Shown: piece by piece, positions 1 to 10,083 of the stretch | How the letters are laid out: each line of letters starts with the position of its first letter | How positions within the stretch are numbered: position 1 is the stretch's first letter | Assembly: GCF_017742245.1 (NCBI RefSeq) | Contig: NZ_JAGHKO010000017.1 | Location: 372,001 to 436,000 of the forward strand | From: Niastella soli | GTDB taxonomy: Bacteria; Bacteroidota; Bacteroidia; Chitinophagales; Chitinophagaceae | DNA: 64,000 nt | Direction of reading: 5' to 3' | The notes under the pieces: generated by a model | What the model was told of the DNA's origin: nothing | What the model saw: the letters and a program-made list of their open reading frames with translations, nothing else | Database searches by the model: none | Translations under genes and position numbers: made by a program

Positions 1-3000
1 ACCAGCACAACGATACCCTGTTGTATGCCGGCACCGTAAAGGTGAATATTACCGACTGGTTCTTCCTAAAAGACCGCGTAGTACTTAGCTACATCGGACT
101 CGAAAATGCGGTCATTCAATTAAAACGCAGCGACAGCACCTGGAACTACCGCTTTCTGGCAGACTATTTCAGCAGTCCTCAAAAAAAAGAACCTAAAAAA
201 CAGGACAATATTGACCTGGACCTTGAGAAAGTAGAATTGCGCAATATTCAATTGAAACAGTTGGATGGTTGGCGTGGAGAGAACATGACACTGCAACTGA
301 CCAGAATGGATGTGAATGCTGAAGAGATCAATCTGAAGAAACAGGTAGTCCACATCAATACCATCGATATCGACAAACCGGTTTTTGCTATTTACAACTA
401 TGATGGCAACCGCCCCGATTCACTACGCCCCAAGGACGATACTACCGCTATCATAAACGATCCCAAACACCTGCGCTGGAATCCAGGCAACTGGGACATT
501 GCGGTTAACCGACTTGTCCTCAATAAAGGCACATTCTACAGCGATGTACATACAGACAGGCTCCCCTATAAATATTTCGATGGCAACCATATCCAGTTCT
601 CTGATATCAATGCCACTTTCAACACAGTAGCCCTCAAACAGGATACCCTTTCAGCTGTTTTACGGCTTTCAACCAAAGAACGCAGCGGATTCGTTGTGAA
701 AAAACTCGATGCCCGGGTTAAATGGCATCCGGAAGCAATGGAATTTGCCCGGCTCAATATTCAAACCAATCGCAGCCATCTTTCGAACTTCTTTGCCATG
801 CGCTATGCCACCTTCGACGATATGAGCGACTTTGTTGACAAAGTGCGCATGGAAGGTGACTTAACCAATGCCGTCATAAACAGCGATGATATTGCCTATT
901 TTGCTCCCGAACTACAAAACTGGAAAAAAGAGATCCGGCTTACGGGTAAAGTAAAAGGCACCGTTGAAAACCTGACAGCCCGCAAACTGATCATAGAAGC
1001 TGGAAAGGATACTTACCTCAATGGAAATATTCGCCTGAACAGTATGACCAATTTCGATAAATTCTATATCGACTTTGAGGCGAATGAGTTCCGCACTACT
1101 TATCGCGACGCCGTCACCTTTATTCCCGACCTGAAAGACATTACACAACCCCGGCTCGATAAACTCGAATACCTGCGCTTCAAGGGAAATTTCACCGGCT
1201 TTATAAAAGACTTTGTAACCTTTGGGACCCTTGAAACCAAGCTGGGTGTGGTGGTAACCGACGTGAACATGAAGTTCCCCGACAATGCGCCCACCATTTA
1301 CACGGGAGGTATTGAAACCAGGTCATTTGCCCTGGGCGAATTCCTGGATGCGCCCCAGGTGGGCCAGATCAATTTTAAAGGGTCGGTGAACGGTCATGGA
1401 CTAAAAGCCAGTACACTCAATGCCAAACTCGACGGCTTTATTCGCTCGCTTGATGTAAATAATTACAATTATCAGAACATTGTAGTAAAAGGAACGGTGG
1501 CCAAACGCCTGTTCAATGGGGAAGTGATCAGTAACGATCCCAATTTAATGGCACGCCTGAACGGATTGATCGACTTCAGCAAGCAAGTACCTACTTTTAA
1601 CTTCGATGCCGAAATTAGTAAGGCCGATCTGCATAATGTTAAACTTACCACCGACTCTATTGAAGTAAAAGGTAAGTTCAGGATGAACTTTACCGGCAGT
1701 AATATCGACAACTTTCTGGGTACTGCCCGTATTTATGAGGCTTCGGTGTTGAAAAACAGTAAACCCATTTCGTTCGATTCATTGAGTATTGAATCGAAGG
1801 CCATGGGAAATAATAAAGTAATTACGGTAGTAAGTAATGAATTTGATGGCGCCCTGGTAGGCGAATTCTCCATCAAAGATTTGCCTGATGCGGTAAGGTT
1901 ATTCCTGAATAAATATTACCCCAGCTACATAAAACCGTCGCACAAGGAACTGAAGAACGAGAACTTCAGCTTTGTTTTCACCACTAAAAAAGTGGATGAA
2001 TACATGGGCTTTATCGATAAAAACCTCAGCGGGTTTAACTTTAGTACTGTTTCCGGCCGTATTAACAGCAAGGAAAACCTGCTGGACCTGAATGCAGAGG
2101 TGCCTCAGTTCGGGTATAAAAATATTCTCTTCTATAACCTTAACCTCAAGGGCACCGGTAATTTCGATACCCTGTCGCTCACTAATTCCATTGCCGATGT
2201 GTACATCAACGACAGCCTGCATTTTCCAGGTACCGAATTACGCGTACGGTCGGCCAATGACATGTCGCTGGTGCAATTAAAAACTGCGGCCAACCAAACA
2301 CTCAACTCGGCTGATCTTTTTGCCCGGGTGCAAACCATGCCTTCCGGAGTACAGATCACCTTCAATGAATCGAATTTTGACCTGAATGGAAAAAACTGGA
2401 CTATTGAAAAGAATGGAGAACTGATATTAAGTAAGGAACTTGTTTCAGCCGAAGGGGTGAAGATCTACAACGGTCAGCAGGAAATACTGGTTACCACCAA
2501 TCCATCTGGCGAAGGCACCACCAATGATATAAAAATAGAACTCACTAAAGTAAATATTGGTGACTTTGCGCCGTATGTAGTACCCGACAACCGGCTCGAA
2601 GGTTTGTTAACTGCCAACATAGACATTATTGATCCTTTTGGCAAAAGGGTGGTTGATATGCAAGGCGAAGCCGAACAATTCCGGCTCGATAACGACTCTA
2701 TAGGTAAGCTTAAATTAACAGCCAGCTATAGCCAAAGGACCGGTAAGGTTAACTTCGGCACCATTTCAGAAAACGACAAATACATTTTTGACGTTAAAGG
2801 CCTGTACGATCTGTCAGATACAGCCAACACCGCGCCGCTTGACATTACGAGCAACTTCCGTGATACGAAGATCAACCTGCTCGACAAATACCTGAACGAC
2901 GTATTCACCGACCTGAATGGGTATGCTACCGGGCAGCTTCGCATTGTGGGCCCGCCCAACAACCTGAAATACCTGGGCCGCATGCAACTGCGCGATGGCG

Positions 3001-4595
3001 AATTGCGGGTGATCTATACCAACGTATTGTACAAAATCCCTTCGGCAGTGTTCGATTTCAAAGATGGGGCCATCGACTTTGGCACCTTTGCCTTTAAAGA
3101 CGAATTTGGCAATACCGGTCATATTTCCAAAGGCATTTTACACCACGAAGCTTTTGACAACCTGTTTTTCGATTTTGCTTTCAGTTCCAATAAACTATTG
3201 GTACTGAATACCACTAACTCCACCAAAGATCCCTTTTTTGGGACCTTGTTCGCCAAGGCCAATGCCACATTCAGAGGCCCCCTGGAAGACATGCGGTTGG
3301 ATGTTCGGGGCGAACCAGCCGATAGTTCCAAACTATATATCCGTTCATCAACCGGCAGAGAGAGCGGTCAGGCGAATTTTATTGTGTGGAAACAATATGG
3401 TAGCGAAATGAAGGTGGTACGCAATGCAGAAGAAAGCAACCTGCATGTGTCACTCGATGTAACTGCCAACAACCTGGCCAATATGTATGTGATCATCGAT
3501 GAGCTAACCGGTGATATCATACAGGCTAACGGGCATGGAAATCTTAAAATGGAAGCCAGTACCGATGGCGATTTCACCATCAATGGCGTGTATAACATCG
3601 ACCGCGGTAATTATAATTTCAATTTCCAGTCCCTGCTGCGTAAGCCATTTAAATTACAGGAGAACTCAGGTAACTATATTCAATGGAAGGGCGATCCTTA
3701 CGATGCCTATATCAAGATCAATGCTGAATACGAAGCAGACGACGTGCGCTTCAGCGACCTGGCAACAGATGCCGTTACCATTGCCAATTCAAACGTGCGC
3801 AAATCGCGCGGTAAGGTAATTGTGGAAACCATGCTTACCCAAAGCCTGATGAAGCCGGATATTAAGTTCGACATCCAACTGCCACCCAACAGCCCGTTAA
3901 AAGATGATCCGGATGCCCTGGCTATATTGCAACTCATCAGGCGCGACGAAAATGAGTTGAACAAACAGGTGGCCTTTTTGATCGTATTCAACAGCTTTGG
4001 CCCTGTATCTTCCTCGAGCAACCAGAGTGCGTTGGGCAGTAATATTTTCAGCGGCGTAGTGGTGAACAGTATTTCCGGTGTACTCTCCAGTACACTGAGC
4101 AGACAGTTCTCTAACGTATTCCAGAAACTGTTCAACGATAAAAGCATTAAGGTAAACTTCAATGCGCAGTTGTACAACGGCTCCAACCTGGTTGACAATA
4201 TCGATCGCAGCAAACTGAATATCGACCGTACCAACCTCAACTTCAATATTGGTAAAAGCTTTTTGAACGAACGCCTCACCTTCACATTTGGCAGCGCCGT
4301 TGACTTTGGTTTATCGGCTCAACAGGTACAGGCCACTAAAAACCTGCAGTTCCTGCCCGATATCTCTGCCGACTGGAAAATTCGCCAGGACGGCAAACTT
4401 GTGCTCACCTTCTTTTACCGCGACTCTTACAACTACCTCTCAGGTACAGGTGCCCGGCAAAACCGTTCCGGCGCCAGTATCAGCTATCGCCGCGATTTTG
4501 AACGCCTGAGCGATCTGTGGCGTGCCGACAGAAAGAAACAGATCAAACCACCACCGGTTAATGATACCTCCAAAACAGAGACGGGTAGTAATTAA
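1..4595 (+). CDS. tamB: TamB-like translocation and assembly module protein (5' end outside window)
   Basis: The frame is open from base 3 to the stop at 4595 and has no start inside the window, so about 1530 C-terminal residues are present. The protein is a long series of beta-rich segments with almost no cysteine, typical of the AsmA/TamB superfamily. These form an elongated hydrophobic groove across the periplasm, thought to move phospholipid or help outer-membrane protein assembly. The last 400 or so residues resemble the TamB C-terminal domain (DUF490), including the stretch with IQLPPNSPLKDDPD, a glycine/serine-rich segment (SSSSNQSALGSNIFSG) and an amphipathic beta end that would insert in the outer membrane. 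TamB proteins are inner-membrane anchored through an N-terminal helix, which is not visible here. The next gene is on the other strand, 84 bp away. Confidence 0.85.
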   Translation, partial: QHNDTLLYAGTVKVNITDWFFLKDRVVLSYIGLENAVIQLKRSDSTWNYRFLADYFSSPQKKEPKKQDNIDLDLEKVELRNIQLKQLDGWRGENMTLQLTRMDVNAEEINLKKQVVHINTIDIDKPVFAIYNYDGNRPDSLRPKDDTTAIINDPKHLRWNPGNWDIAVNRLVLNKGTFYSDVHTDRLPYKYFDGNHIQFSDINATFNTVALKQDTLSAVLRLSTKERSGFVVKKLDARVKWHPEAMEFARLNIQTNRSHLSNFFAMRYATFDDMSDFVDKVRMEGDLTNAVINSDDIAYFAPELQNWKKEIRLTGKVKGTVENLTARKLIIEAGKDTYLNGNIRLNSMTNFDKFYIDFEANEFRTTYRDAVTFIPDLKDITQPRLDKLEYLRFKGNFTGFIKDFVTFGTLETKLGVVVTDVNMKFPDNAPTIYTGGIETRSFALGEFLDAPQVGQINFKGSVNGHGLKASTLNAKLDGFIRSLDVNNYNYQNIVVKGTVAKRLFNGEVISNDPNLMARLNGLIDFSKQVPTFNFDAEISKADLHNVKLTTDSIEVKGKFRMNFTGSNIDNFLGTARIYEASVLKNSKPISFDSLSIESKAMGNNKVITVVSNEFDGALVGEFSIKDLPDAVRLFLNKYYPSYIKPSHKELKNENFSFVFTTKKVDEYMGFIDKNLSGFNFSTVSGRINSKENLLDLNAEVPQFGYKNILFYNLNLKGTGNFDTLSLTNSIADVYINDSLHFPGTELRVRSANDMSLVQLKTAANQTLNSADLFARVQTMPSGVQITFNESNFDLNGKNWTIEKNGELILSKELVSAEGVKIYNGQQEILVTTNPSGEGTTNDIKIELTKVNIGDFAPYVVPDNRLEGLLTANIDIIDPFGKRVVDMQGEAEQFRLDNDSIGKLKLTASYSQRTGKVNFGTISENDKYIFDVKGLYDLSDTANTAPLDITSNFRDTKINLLDKYLNDVFTDLNGYATGQLRIVGPPNNLKYLGRMQLRDGELRVIYTNVLYKIPSAVFDFKDGAIDFGTFAFKDEFGNTGHISKGILHHEAFDNLFFDFAFSSNKLLVLNTTNSTKDPFFGTLFAKANATFRGPLEDMRLDVRGEPADSSKLYIRSSTGRESGQANFIVWKQYGSEMKVVRNAEESNLHVSLDVTANNLANMYVIIDELTGDIIQANGHGNLKMEASTDGDFTINGVYNIDRGNYNFNFQSLLRKPFKLQENSGNYIQWKGDPYDAYIKINAEYEADDVRFSDLATDAVTIANSNVRKSRGKVIVETMLTQSLMKPDIKFDIQLPPNSPLKDDPDALAILQLIRRDENELNKQVAFLIVFNSFGPVSSSSNQSALGSNIFSGVVVNSISGVLSSTLSRQFSNVFQKLFNDKSIKVNFNAQLYNGSNLVDNIDRSKLNIDRTNLNFNIGKSFLNERLTFTFGSAVDFGLSAQQVQATKNLQFLPDISADWKIRQDGKLVLTFFYRDSYNYLSGTGARQNRSGASISYRRDFERLSDLWRADRKKQIKPPPVNDTSKTETGSN

Positions 4596-4679
4596 ATAAC
4601 AAAGAAATAAAAAAGGCCACCCCGGTACATTGGGATGGCACTTATATAAACTTGGCGCATGGAAATTAGTGAGGTAAAA

Positions 4680-5882
4680 TTATTTCTTCAGGATCTCGTG
4701 ACCGAGTTTGTCTCTTTTGGTAGTAAGGTATTTTTCGTTATGCGGGTTAGGCACTACTTCAATAGGAACAGCTTCTACAATTTCTAACCCATAGCCCAAC
4801 AAACCGGCACGTTTCCTCGGATTATTGCTCAACAAACGCAATTTGGAAATACCCAGGTAACGCAATATTTGAGCACCGATACCATAATCCCGTTTATCCA
4901 TTGGAAAACCCAGGTGCAGATTGGCTTCAACCGTATCAAAACCGCTTTCCTGCAATTTGTAGGCTTTCAATTTATTCACCAGGCCAATACCTCTACCTTC
5001 CTGGTTCATATATAAGATCACGCCTTTACCTTCTTTTTCAACATGTTCCATAGCAGCGTGCAGTTGTTCCCCGCAATCGCAACGCATGGAACCCAGGATA
5101 TCACCGGTAAAGCAGGATGAGTGAACCCGCACCATTACGGGTTCGTCTTTCTGCCATTCCCCTTTTATCAGTGCCAGGTGTTCATTGCTGGTACCTTTTT
5201 CATTAAAGGCGATCAGTTTAAAATTGCCCCATTTGGTAGGCATATCAACCCGAACAATTTCTTCTATCAGCGAATCGGTTTTCAACCGGTATTCGATCAG
5301 GTCTTTTATAGAGATCAGCTTCAGATCAAACTTTTTGGCAATTTCCTCCAACTCCGGTAAGCGGGCCATAGAGCCGTCATCGTTCATAATTTCAACCAGC
5401 ACGCTCGCAGGTTTAAAACCAGCCAAACGGGCCAGGTCGTTCCCTGCCTCTGTATGCCCGGCGCGGCGTAAAACGCCTCCTCTCTTTGCCCGCAGGGGGA
5501 ATATATGCCCTGGGCGGCCCAGGTCTTCAGGTTTTGTATTGGGATCAATCAATGCCTGAATGGTCTTTGACCGGTCGTGGGCTGAAATACCAGAAGTACA
5601 GCCATGCCCAAGCAGGTCTACAGATACGGTAAAGGCCGTTTCGTGAAGGGCCGTATTATTATTGACCATCAGGTCGAGTTGTAATTCCGCGCAGCGGTCC
5701 TCCTCCAACGGAGCACAAATAAGGCCCCGGCCGTATTTACTCATAAAATTCACTACCTCAGGGGTCACATTTTCCGCGGCGGTCAGAAAATCACCCTCAT
5801 TTTCACGGTCTTCGTCGTCCACAACAATTACCAGTTTACCATTTTTTATGTCTTCTATGGCACTTTCTATGGAATCCAACAT
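4680..5882 (-). CDS. ribBA: Bifunctional 3,4-dihydroxy-2-butanone-4-phosphate synthase / GTP cyclohydrolase II
   Basis: A 400-residue riboflavin-pathway enzyme. Residues 1-200 are the RibB domain, which makes the four-carbon unit from ribulose 5-phosphate, with the acidic motif [11 protein letters not shown] near residue 22. Residues 205-400 are the RibA domain, which opens GTP to the pyrimidine precursor, with the zinc cysteines in [19 protein letters not shown] and the motif EGRGIGL. Length and domain order are normal for bacterial RibBA. The ATG at 5882 opens directly on the RibB domain. An exact Bacteroidota -7 box lies about 17 bp upstream. The gene stands alone, convergent with tamB. 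No FMN riboswitch pattern was seen upstream. Confidence 0.97.
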   Translation of the reverse strand: MLDSIESAIEDIKNGKLVIVVDDEDRENEGDFLTAAENVTPEVVNFMSKYGRGLICAPLEEDRCAELQLDLMVNNNTALHETAFTVSVDLLGHGCTSGISAHDRSKTIQALIDPNTKPEDLGRPGHIFPLRAKRGGVLRRAGHTEAGNDLARLAGFKPASVLVEIMNDDGSMARLPELEEIAKKFDLKLISIKDLIEYRLKTDSLIEEIVRVDMPTKWGNFKLIAFNEKGTSNEHLALIKGEWQKDEPVMVRVHSSCFTGDILGSMRCDCGEQLHAAMEHVEKEGKGVILYMNQEGRGIGLVNKLKAYKLQESGFDTVEANLHLGFPMDKRDYGIGAQILRYLGISKLRLLSNNPRKRAGLLGYGLEIVEAVPIEVVPNPHNEKYLTTKRDKLGHEILKK

Positions 5883-5898
5883 GTTATCAAAATTTCGG

Positions 5899-5925
5899 CA
5901 AAGTTAACTAAAACAGGAAAGCAAA
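5899..5925 (-). promoter_or_regulatory. Putative promoter of ribBA
   Basis: Read on the minus strand, TAACTTTG (5899-5906) matches the Bacteroidota -7 consensus TAnnTTTG exactly. A TTTG at 5922-5925 could be the -33 element, although the 15-bp spacer is a little short. Transcription would start about ten bases before the ATG. Confidence 0.45.
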
Positions 5926-6533
5926 CAGCCCGCACTCATGAGCAGACAAGGAGATTGAGGAATCAATCAGGCCTTAACCAATGCTTATAATCAACTGACT
6001 ATTTGCGCTTTCTATCACAGATAAATAACGCGCCGGTAAATGAATTGTTCATTTGTCTGGCCCTCCTTCCTTTTTACGGCCTCCTCCCTTTCCAGGTTGC
6101 CTCCCGCATGATTGGGAAATTTTATTTATTTGACGTTTAACCTTCATGCAGCCTTTTAAGACTTCCAATTGCCTCTATTACATACATAAAATCCGGGTCA
6201 CTCTCAGACTGGCAACGGACAACCATGGCATACAGGTATTTGGGTAATATTCATACATGCCTGTTAGCGTTAATAACCTGTGGACTGCTTTTAATTAAGG
6301 GATCAGCATTAAATTTTTTATTTCAGCTACATTTGCTGCAACATTATGAAACTGTCTCAACGGCATGGATCAAAACCATCTCTGGTTTTGCCTGATCTGT
6401 TATATTTATTTCAACGTAACCAGCTGTCCACTTCACCAACAAGACCTGTCAGGTTAAACTGCTGACACCCCTCTTTCTATCTACTACTTCCCGTGCTCTT
6501 GAATTAATGTTTGTAAACTTAAATACAGCATAT
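5926..6533. other. Intergenic region of about 600 bp, no gene recognised
   Basis: No convincing coding frame, tRNA or riboswitch was seen between ribBA and the first TonB-dependent receptor. It contains one half of the dispersed element GACCTGTCAGG (6443-6453), and no partner arm was found nearby. It presumably holds the upstream regulatory region of the receptor gene; no exact TAnnTTTG box was found close to its start. Confidence 0.4.
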
Positions 6534-9500
6534 ATGAGAAATTTTATGGCTATTTTACTAACCCTGTTACTACTTGGTTCCGGAATAGGAAGCGGGTATT
6601 CGCAGGTGACAACCAGTAGCATGACTGGCGCAGTTAAATCGAGCAAGGGGGAACCGCTGGTTGGGGCAACCGTGGTGCTACGGCATGAGCCCACCGGCTC
6701 TGTTTTTCAAACTATTACCCGTACCGGGGGTGTTTTTGATCTGAATAACCTGCCACCCGGCGGACCTTACAATGTCACCATAACTTATGTTGGCTATGCT
6801 GCCTACAAAAAAGGAGATATAAATATCCCATTGGGTGAAAAGTTCGATCTGCAAACAGACATGTCTGACAAAGAAATGACCTCTGTAGTAGTTACGGCAG
6901 GCCGCAAGGGCGTAACAGAAAAAACGGGCGCCTCTACCAACATCAGCAACCGCCTGGTACAAAACATGCCCAACGTTTCCCGCAGTTTGACCAACCTTAC
7001 CCGTGCAACCCCACAAAGTAATGGTACCAGTTTCGCAGGTATGAACAACCGGTTCAATAATATTACCATTGATGGGTCGCTGTTCAACAACAACTTTGGC
7101 CGCAGTGGTGATGGCCTGGTGCCCGGTGGTGCTACATCGGCCATTTCCATCGATGCCATTGACCAGGTACAGGTGAACATTGCCCCTTATGATGTTCGTC
7201 AAACTGGTTTTGTGGGCGGTGGTATTAACGCGGTAACAAGAAGAGGGACCAACAATTGGTACGGAACCGTTTATGGGTACTACCGCAACCAGGAATTCAA
7301 TGGTAAAAAGGTAAAAGGAACAGAGGTCCCCAATTCCAATCGTTCAACCAAAATATACGGCGCCAGTGTGGGTGGCCCCATCATTAAAGACAAACTGTTC
7401 TTTTTTGCCAACTTTGAGTCAGAAAAAAGAACACAGCCTGGTCAAACTTATGTTGCCAAAAAAGATGGCGTTACTGATCCCAACGCCACATCTGTATTGG
7501 CCAGCGACCTTGATGCATTGAGGACTTACATCATCAATAAATACAATTTCGATCCGGGAAGTTATCAGGGATATAATTTTGAGACCGACAATAAAAAATT
7601 CCTGGCCCGCGTAGACTGGAATATTACCACGAAGCACCGCTTAACCCTTCGTTATACTACTTCAGAAACGAATGACGATGATCTGGTGAACGCATCCAGC
7701 GTTACCGGCATTAACGGCGTACAAGGTCTCAATAACAGCCGTCGTGGTGGCTCAAACGGCGGCATGGCCTATACCGGTACCAACTTCAAGAACAATGTGA
7801 AAGTATGGTCAGGGGTGGCAGAGTTGAATTCCACATTCAACAGCAGTTGGAGCAACCAGTTAATTGCTTCTTATACCAGTAATAACCTGGTCCGCGTGCC
7901 CAACGTCAATGTACCGTTTGTTGATATAATGAAAAGTCCCACCATTAACGAAGTGTACATTTCTTTCGGCACCGATCTTTTTTCCTATAGGAATGAAATA
8001 GAGGACAAAGCTTTTAACATAGCGAATAATGTTACCTACAACCTGGGCAGACACACCTTCACGGGGGGCATTAGCTTCGATGCCATGAAGTTCGCGAACT
8101 CATTCACCAGTGCAGCCGGCCCCGCTTATTACCGGTATGCCGATCTGAATTCCTTTTTGAACAATCAAACTCCGCTTATATATGCACTGGCATATGATCC
8201 AACCAACCCCAGTGGCATAAAAGTACCAGAAGCCAAATTTTCACAGTTAGGGTTTTACATACAGGACCTGTTTGCAGTTACTCCTAAATTAAAAGTTACC
8301 TATGGGTTACGGGTAGATCTTCCTATGTATCCTTACACCCCACCTAGCAATCCCGAGCTGGCAAAACAGGTATTTAAAGATCCCAATGGGGTTGATGAGC
8401 AATTCGATGTAAGTAAATGGCCCGATCAAAAACCTTTATGGTCGCCCCGCCTTGGCTTTACCTATGACGTAAAGGGTGATAAATCATTAGTGGTTCGCGG
8501 CGGTACGGGCATCTTTACCGGTCGTATTCCCTTTATTTGGTTAGTGAACCAGGTGGGTGATGATGGTGTGATCCGCGCTTTGTATCAACCGGCCTCGGGT
8601 TCTACTGAACTGAATAATATTACCTACAGCACAGATAGAAATGCCTATCTGCCACCAAATCCTGCACCCGTGGGTACTTCCATCCCTAACGGGTCTTCGT
8701 ACAGCGCAGCTGCTAAAAATTTCAGAATGCCACAGGTATGGCGGTCGAATCTGGCCGTTGACAAACGTTTCGCCAATAGTTATACCGCCACATTCGAAGC
8801 GATATATACAAAGCAGATCAACAACGTATATTTCCGCAATGCCAACTTAGGCCCCGAATCAGGTACACTGGCAAACGGTGCTGACAAACGGCCAATCTTT
8901 AACAATGTTGCAGCTGCAAGACCAGTTCCCCTGGTAAATCAGATGATCGTAATGGACAACATCAGCAAAGGGTACAGTCTGTCGTTAACTGCTCAGTTAC
9001 AAAAATCCTTCTCCGAGCATTGGGAAGCAGGCCTCGCTTACACCTATACCCTCGCTAAAGAAGTTGCCATTGGTAGTTCAGACCAAAGCGCCAGCGGCTT
9101 CAATACCAACAACATTACCTTCAACCCCAACAAACCCGACATGGGTTATTCCAACTATTCCATCCCCCATCGTATAGTAGCCAATGGGTCGTACAGACTG
9201 GAATATGCGGATAAAAAAATGGCCACCACCTTCAGCATTTTTTATACAGCCCAACCACAGGAACGCTACACCTTCCGGTATGCTAACGATATCAATGGCG
9301 ACGGTCAGCGTAATGATGTAATGTATATACCAAAAGATCCTTCAGAAATTTCGTTTGTAGAAGGTGCTACATTGGGCGGTGTAAAATATACTGCTCAACA
9401 ACAAAGCGATGCGTTCTTTAAATTTATCGAAAATGATAAATACCTGAAGGACCACAAAGGTGAATACATGAACAAGTACGGTGCCACCCTGCCCTGGAAC

Positions 9501-9806
9501 CACTCACTTGATCTGCGTGTTTTACAGGATTTTATTTACAGATCAGGCACTACCAAACACACATTACAGGTTAGTGTAGATGTAATTAACCTTTTAAACC
9601 TGCTGAACAGCCAATGGGGTTACCGGTACAGCTATACATTTGGTACATTCCAGGATATGGGTATATTGGGAACACAAAGTCCATTTGTTCAATCTGCACC
9701 AAAATTCACGTTTGATCCTGCTGGTCCAACAAAAGCCTATCAACCTAACTATTCAACCACCAGCACCTGGGGCATTCAGTTAGGATTGCGTTATATTTTC
9801 AATTAA
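6534..9806 (+). CDS. TonB-dependent receptor, Oar-like, with N-terminal carboxypeptidase-regulatory-like domain
   Basis: An outer-membrane beta-barrel of about 1090 residues. The ATG at 6534 is preferred over 6507 because it opens directly on a signal peptide (MRNFMAILLTLLLLG, cleavage near SGYSQ). Next comes a CarboxypepD_reg-like domain (GEPLVGATVVLRHEP...YVGYAAY), then the plug with repeated Asn/Gly motifs (FNNITIDGSLFNNNFG) and the barrel, ending in an aromatic-rich strand (LGLRYIFN). The motif DINGDGQRND may bind calcium. Receptors of this type take up large or scarce substrates using TonB energy; the substrate cannot be read from sequence. No SusD-type partner gene follows. The next gene is a paralogue of similar length, which suggests tandem duplication. 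A terminator at 9834 separates the two. Confidence 0.9.
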   Translation: MRNFMAILLTLLLLGSGIGSGYSQVTTSSMTGAVKSSKGEPLVGATVVLRHEPTGSVFQTITRTGGVFDLNNLPPGGPYNVTITYVGYAAYKKGDINIPLGEKFDLQTDMSDKEMTSVVVTAGRKGVTEKTGASTNISNRLVQNMPNVSRSLTNLTRATPQSNGTSFAGMNNRFNNITIDGSLFNNNFGRSGDGLVPGGATSAISIDAIDQVQVNIAPYDVRQTGFVGGGINAVTRRGTNNWYGTVYGYYRNQEFNGKKVKGTEVPNSNRSTKIYGASVGGPIIKDKLFFFANFESEKRTQPGQTYVAKKDGVTDPNATSVLASDLDALRTYIINKYNFDPGSYQGYNFETDNKKFLARVDWNITTKHRLTLRYTTSETNDDDLVNASSVTGINGVQGLNNSRRGGSNGGMAYTGTNFKNNVKVWSGVAELNSTFNSSWSNQLIASYTSNNLVRVPNVNVPFVDIMKSPTINEVYISFGTDLFSYRNEIEDKAFNIANNVTYNLGRHTFTGGISFDAMKFANSFTSAAGPAYYRYADLNSFLNNQTPLIYALAYDPTNPSGIKVPEAKFSQLGFYIQDLFAVTPKLKVTYGLRVDLPMYPYTPPSNPELAKQVFKDPNGVDEQFDVSKWPDQKPLWSPRLGFTYDVKGDKSLVVRGGTGIFTGRIPFIWLVNQVGDDGVIRALYQPASGSTELNNITYSTDRNAYLPPNPAPVGTSIPNGSSYSAAAKNFRMPQVWRSNLAVDKRFANSYTATFEAIYTKQINNVYFRNANLGPESGTLANGADKRPIFNNVAAARPVPLVNQMIVMDNISKGYSLSLTAQLQKSFSEHWEAGLAYTYTLAKEVAIGSSDQSASGFNTNNITFNPNKPDMGYSNYSIPHRIVANGSYRLEYADKKMATTFSIFYTAQPQERYTFRYANDINGDGQRNDVMYIPKDPSEISFVEGATLGGVKYTAQQQSDAFFKFIENDKYLKDHKGEYMNKYGATLPWNHSLDLRVLQDFIYRSGTTKHTLQVSVDVINLLNLLNSQWGYRYSYTFGTFQDMGILGTQSPFVQSAPKFTFDPAGPTKAYQPNYSTTSTWGIQLGLRYIFN

Positions 9807-9833
9807 TAAAGGTTATAACAACCATTATAACAG

Positions 9834-9862
9834 GCCCCGACGGTATAGTCGGGGCTTTTTTT
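9834..9862 (+). terminator. Intrinsic terminator after the first TonB-dependent receptor
   Basis: GCCCCGAC (9834-9841) pairs with GTCGGGGC (9848-9855) around a six-base loop, followed by seven T. The same stem core recurs at 48548 and 63028, and in a longer form at 41667. Confidence 0.9.
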
Positions 9863-10083
9863 ATGCAATGTATTTCCTTGCTACCCACAAATTTCCTACA
9901 TGTTAGATTATAACATTTGTTAGAATCTAACATCCAAATAGTAATAGAATAACGTCCCATTAACAAACACAATTTGAAATACAGATTTCTTAAGGAGATT
10001 TAATTATTTGGTAATAACTTGAATGAGATTAACGTACTAACTGCCGTGTTTCTTTGCACACGAATTAAAACCAAACAAGTAAT

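Noticed and set aside
2092-2280. Small frames within tamB, the receptors and other long genes on both strands
   Set aside because: Shadows of well-supported genes, with no independent start region or recognisable sequence.
3707-4285. 192-codon minus-strand frame inside tamB
   Set aside because: Complete overlap with a well-supported gene; Leu/Ser-rich antisense translation without domain features.
5883-6000. FMN riboswitch before ribBA
   Set aside because: None of the conserved RFN blocks was found, and the promoter box lies too close to the start codon to leave room for one.
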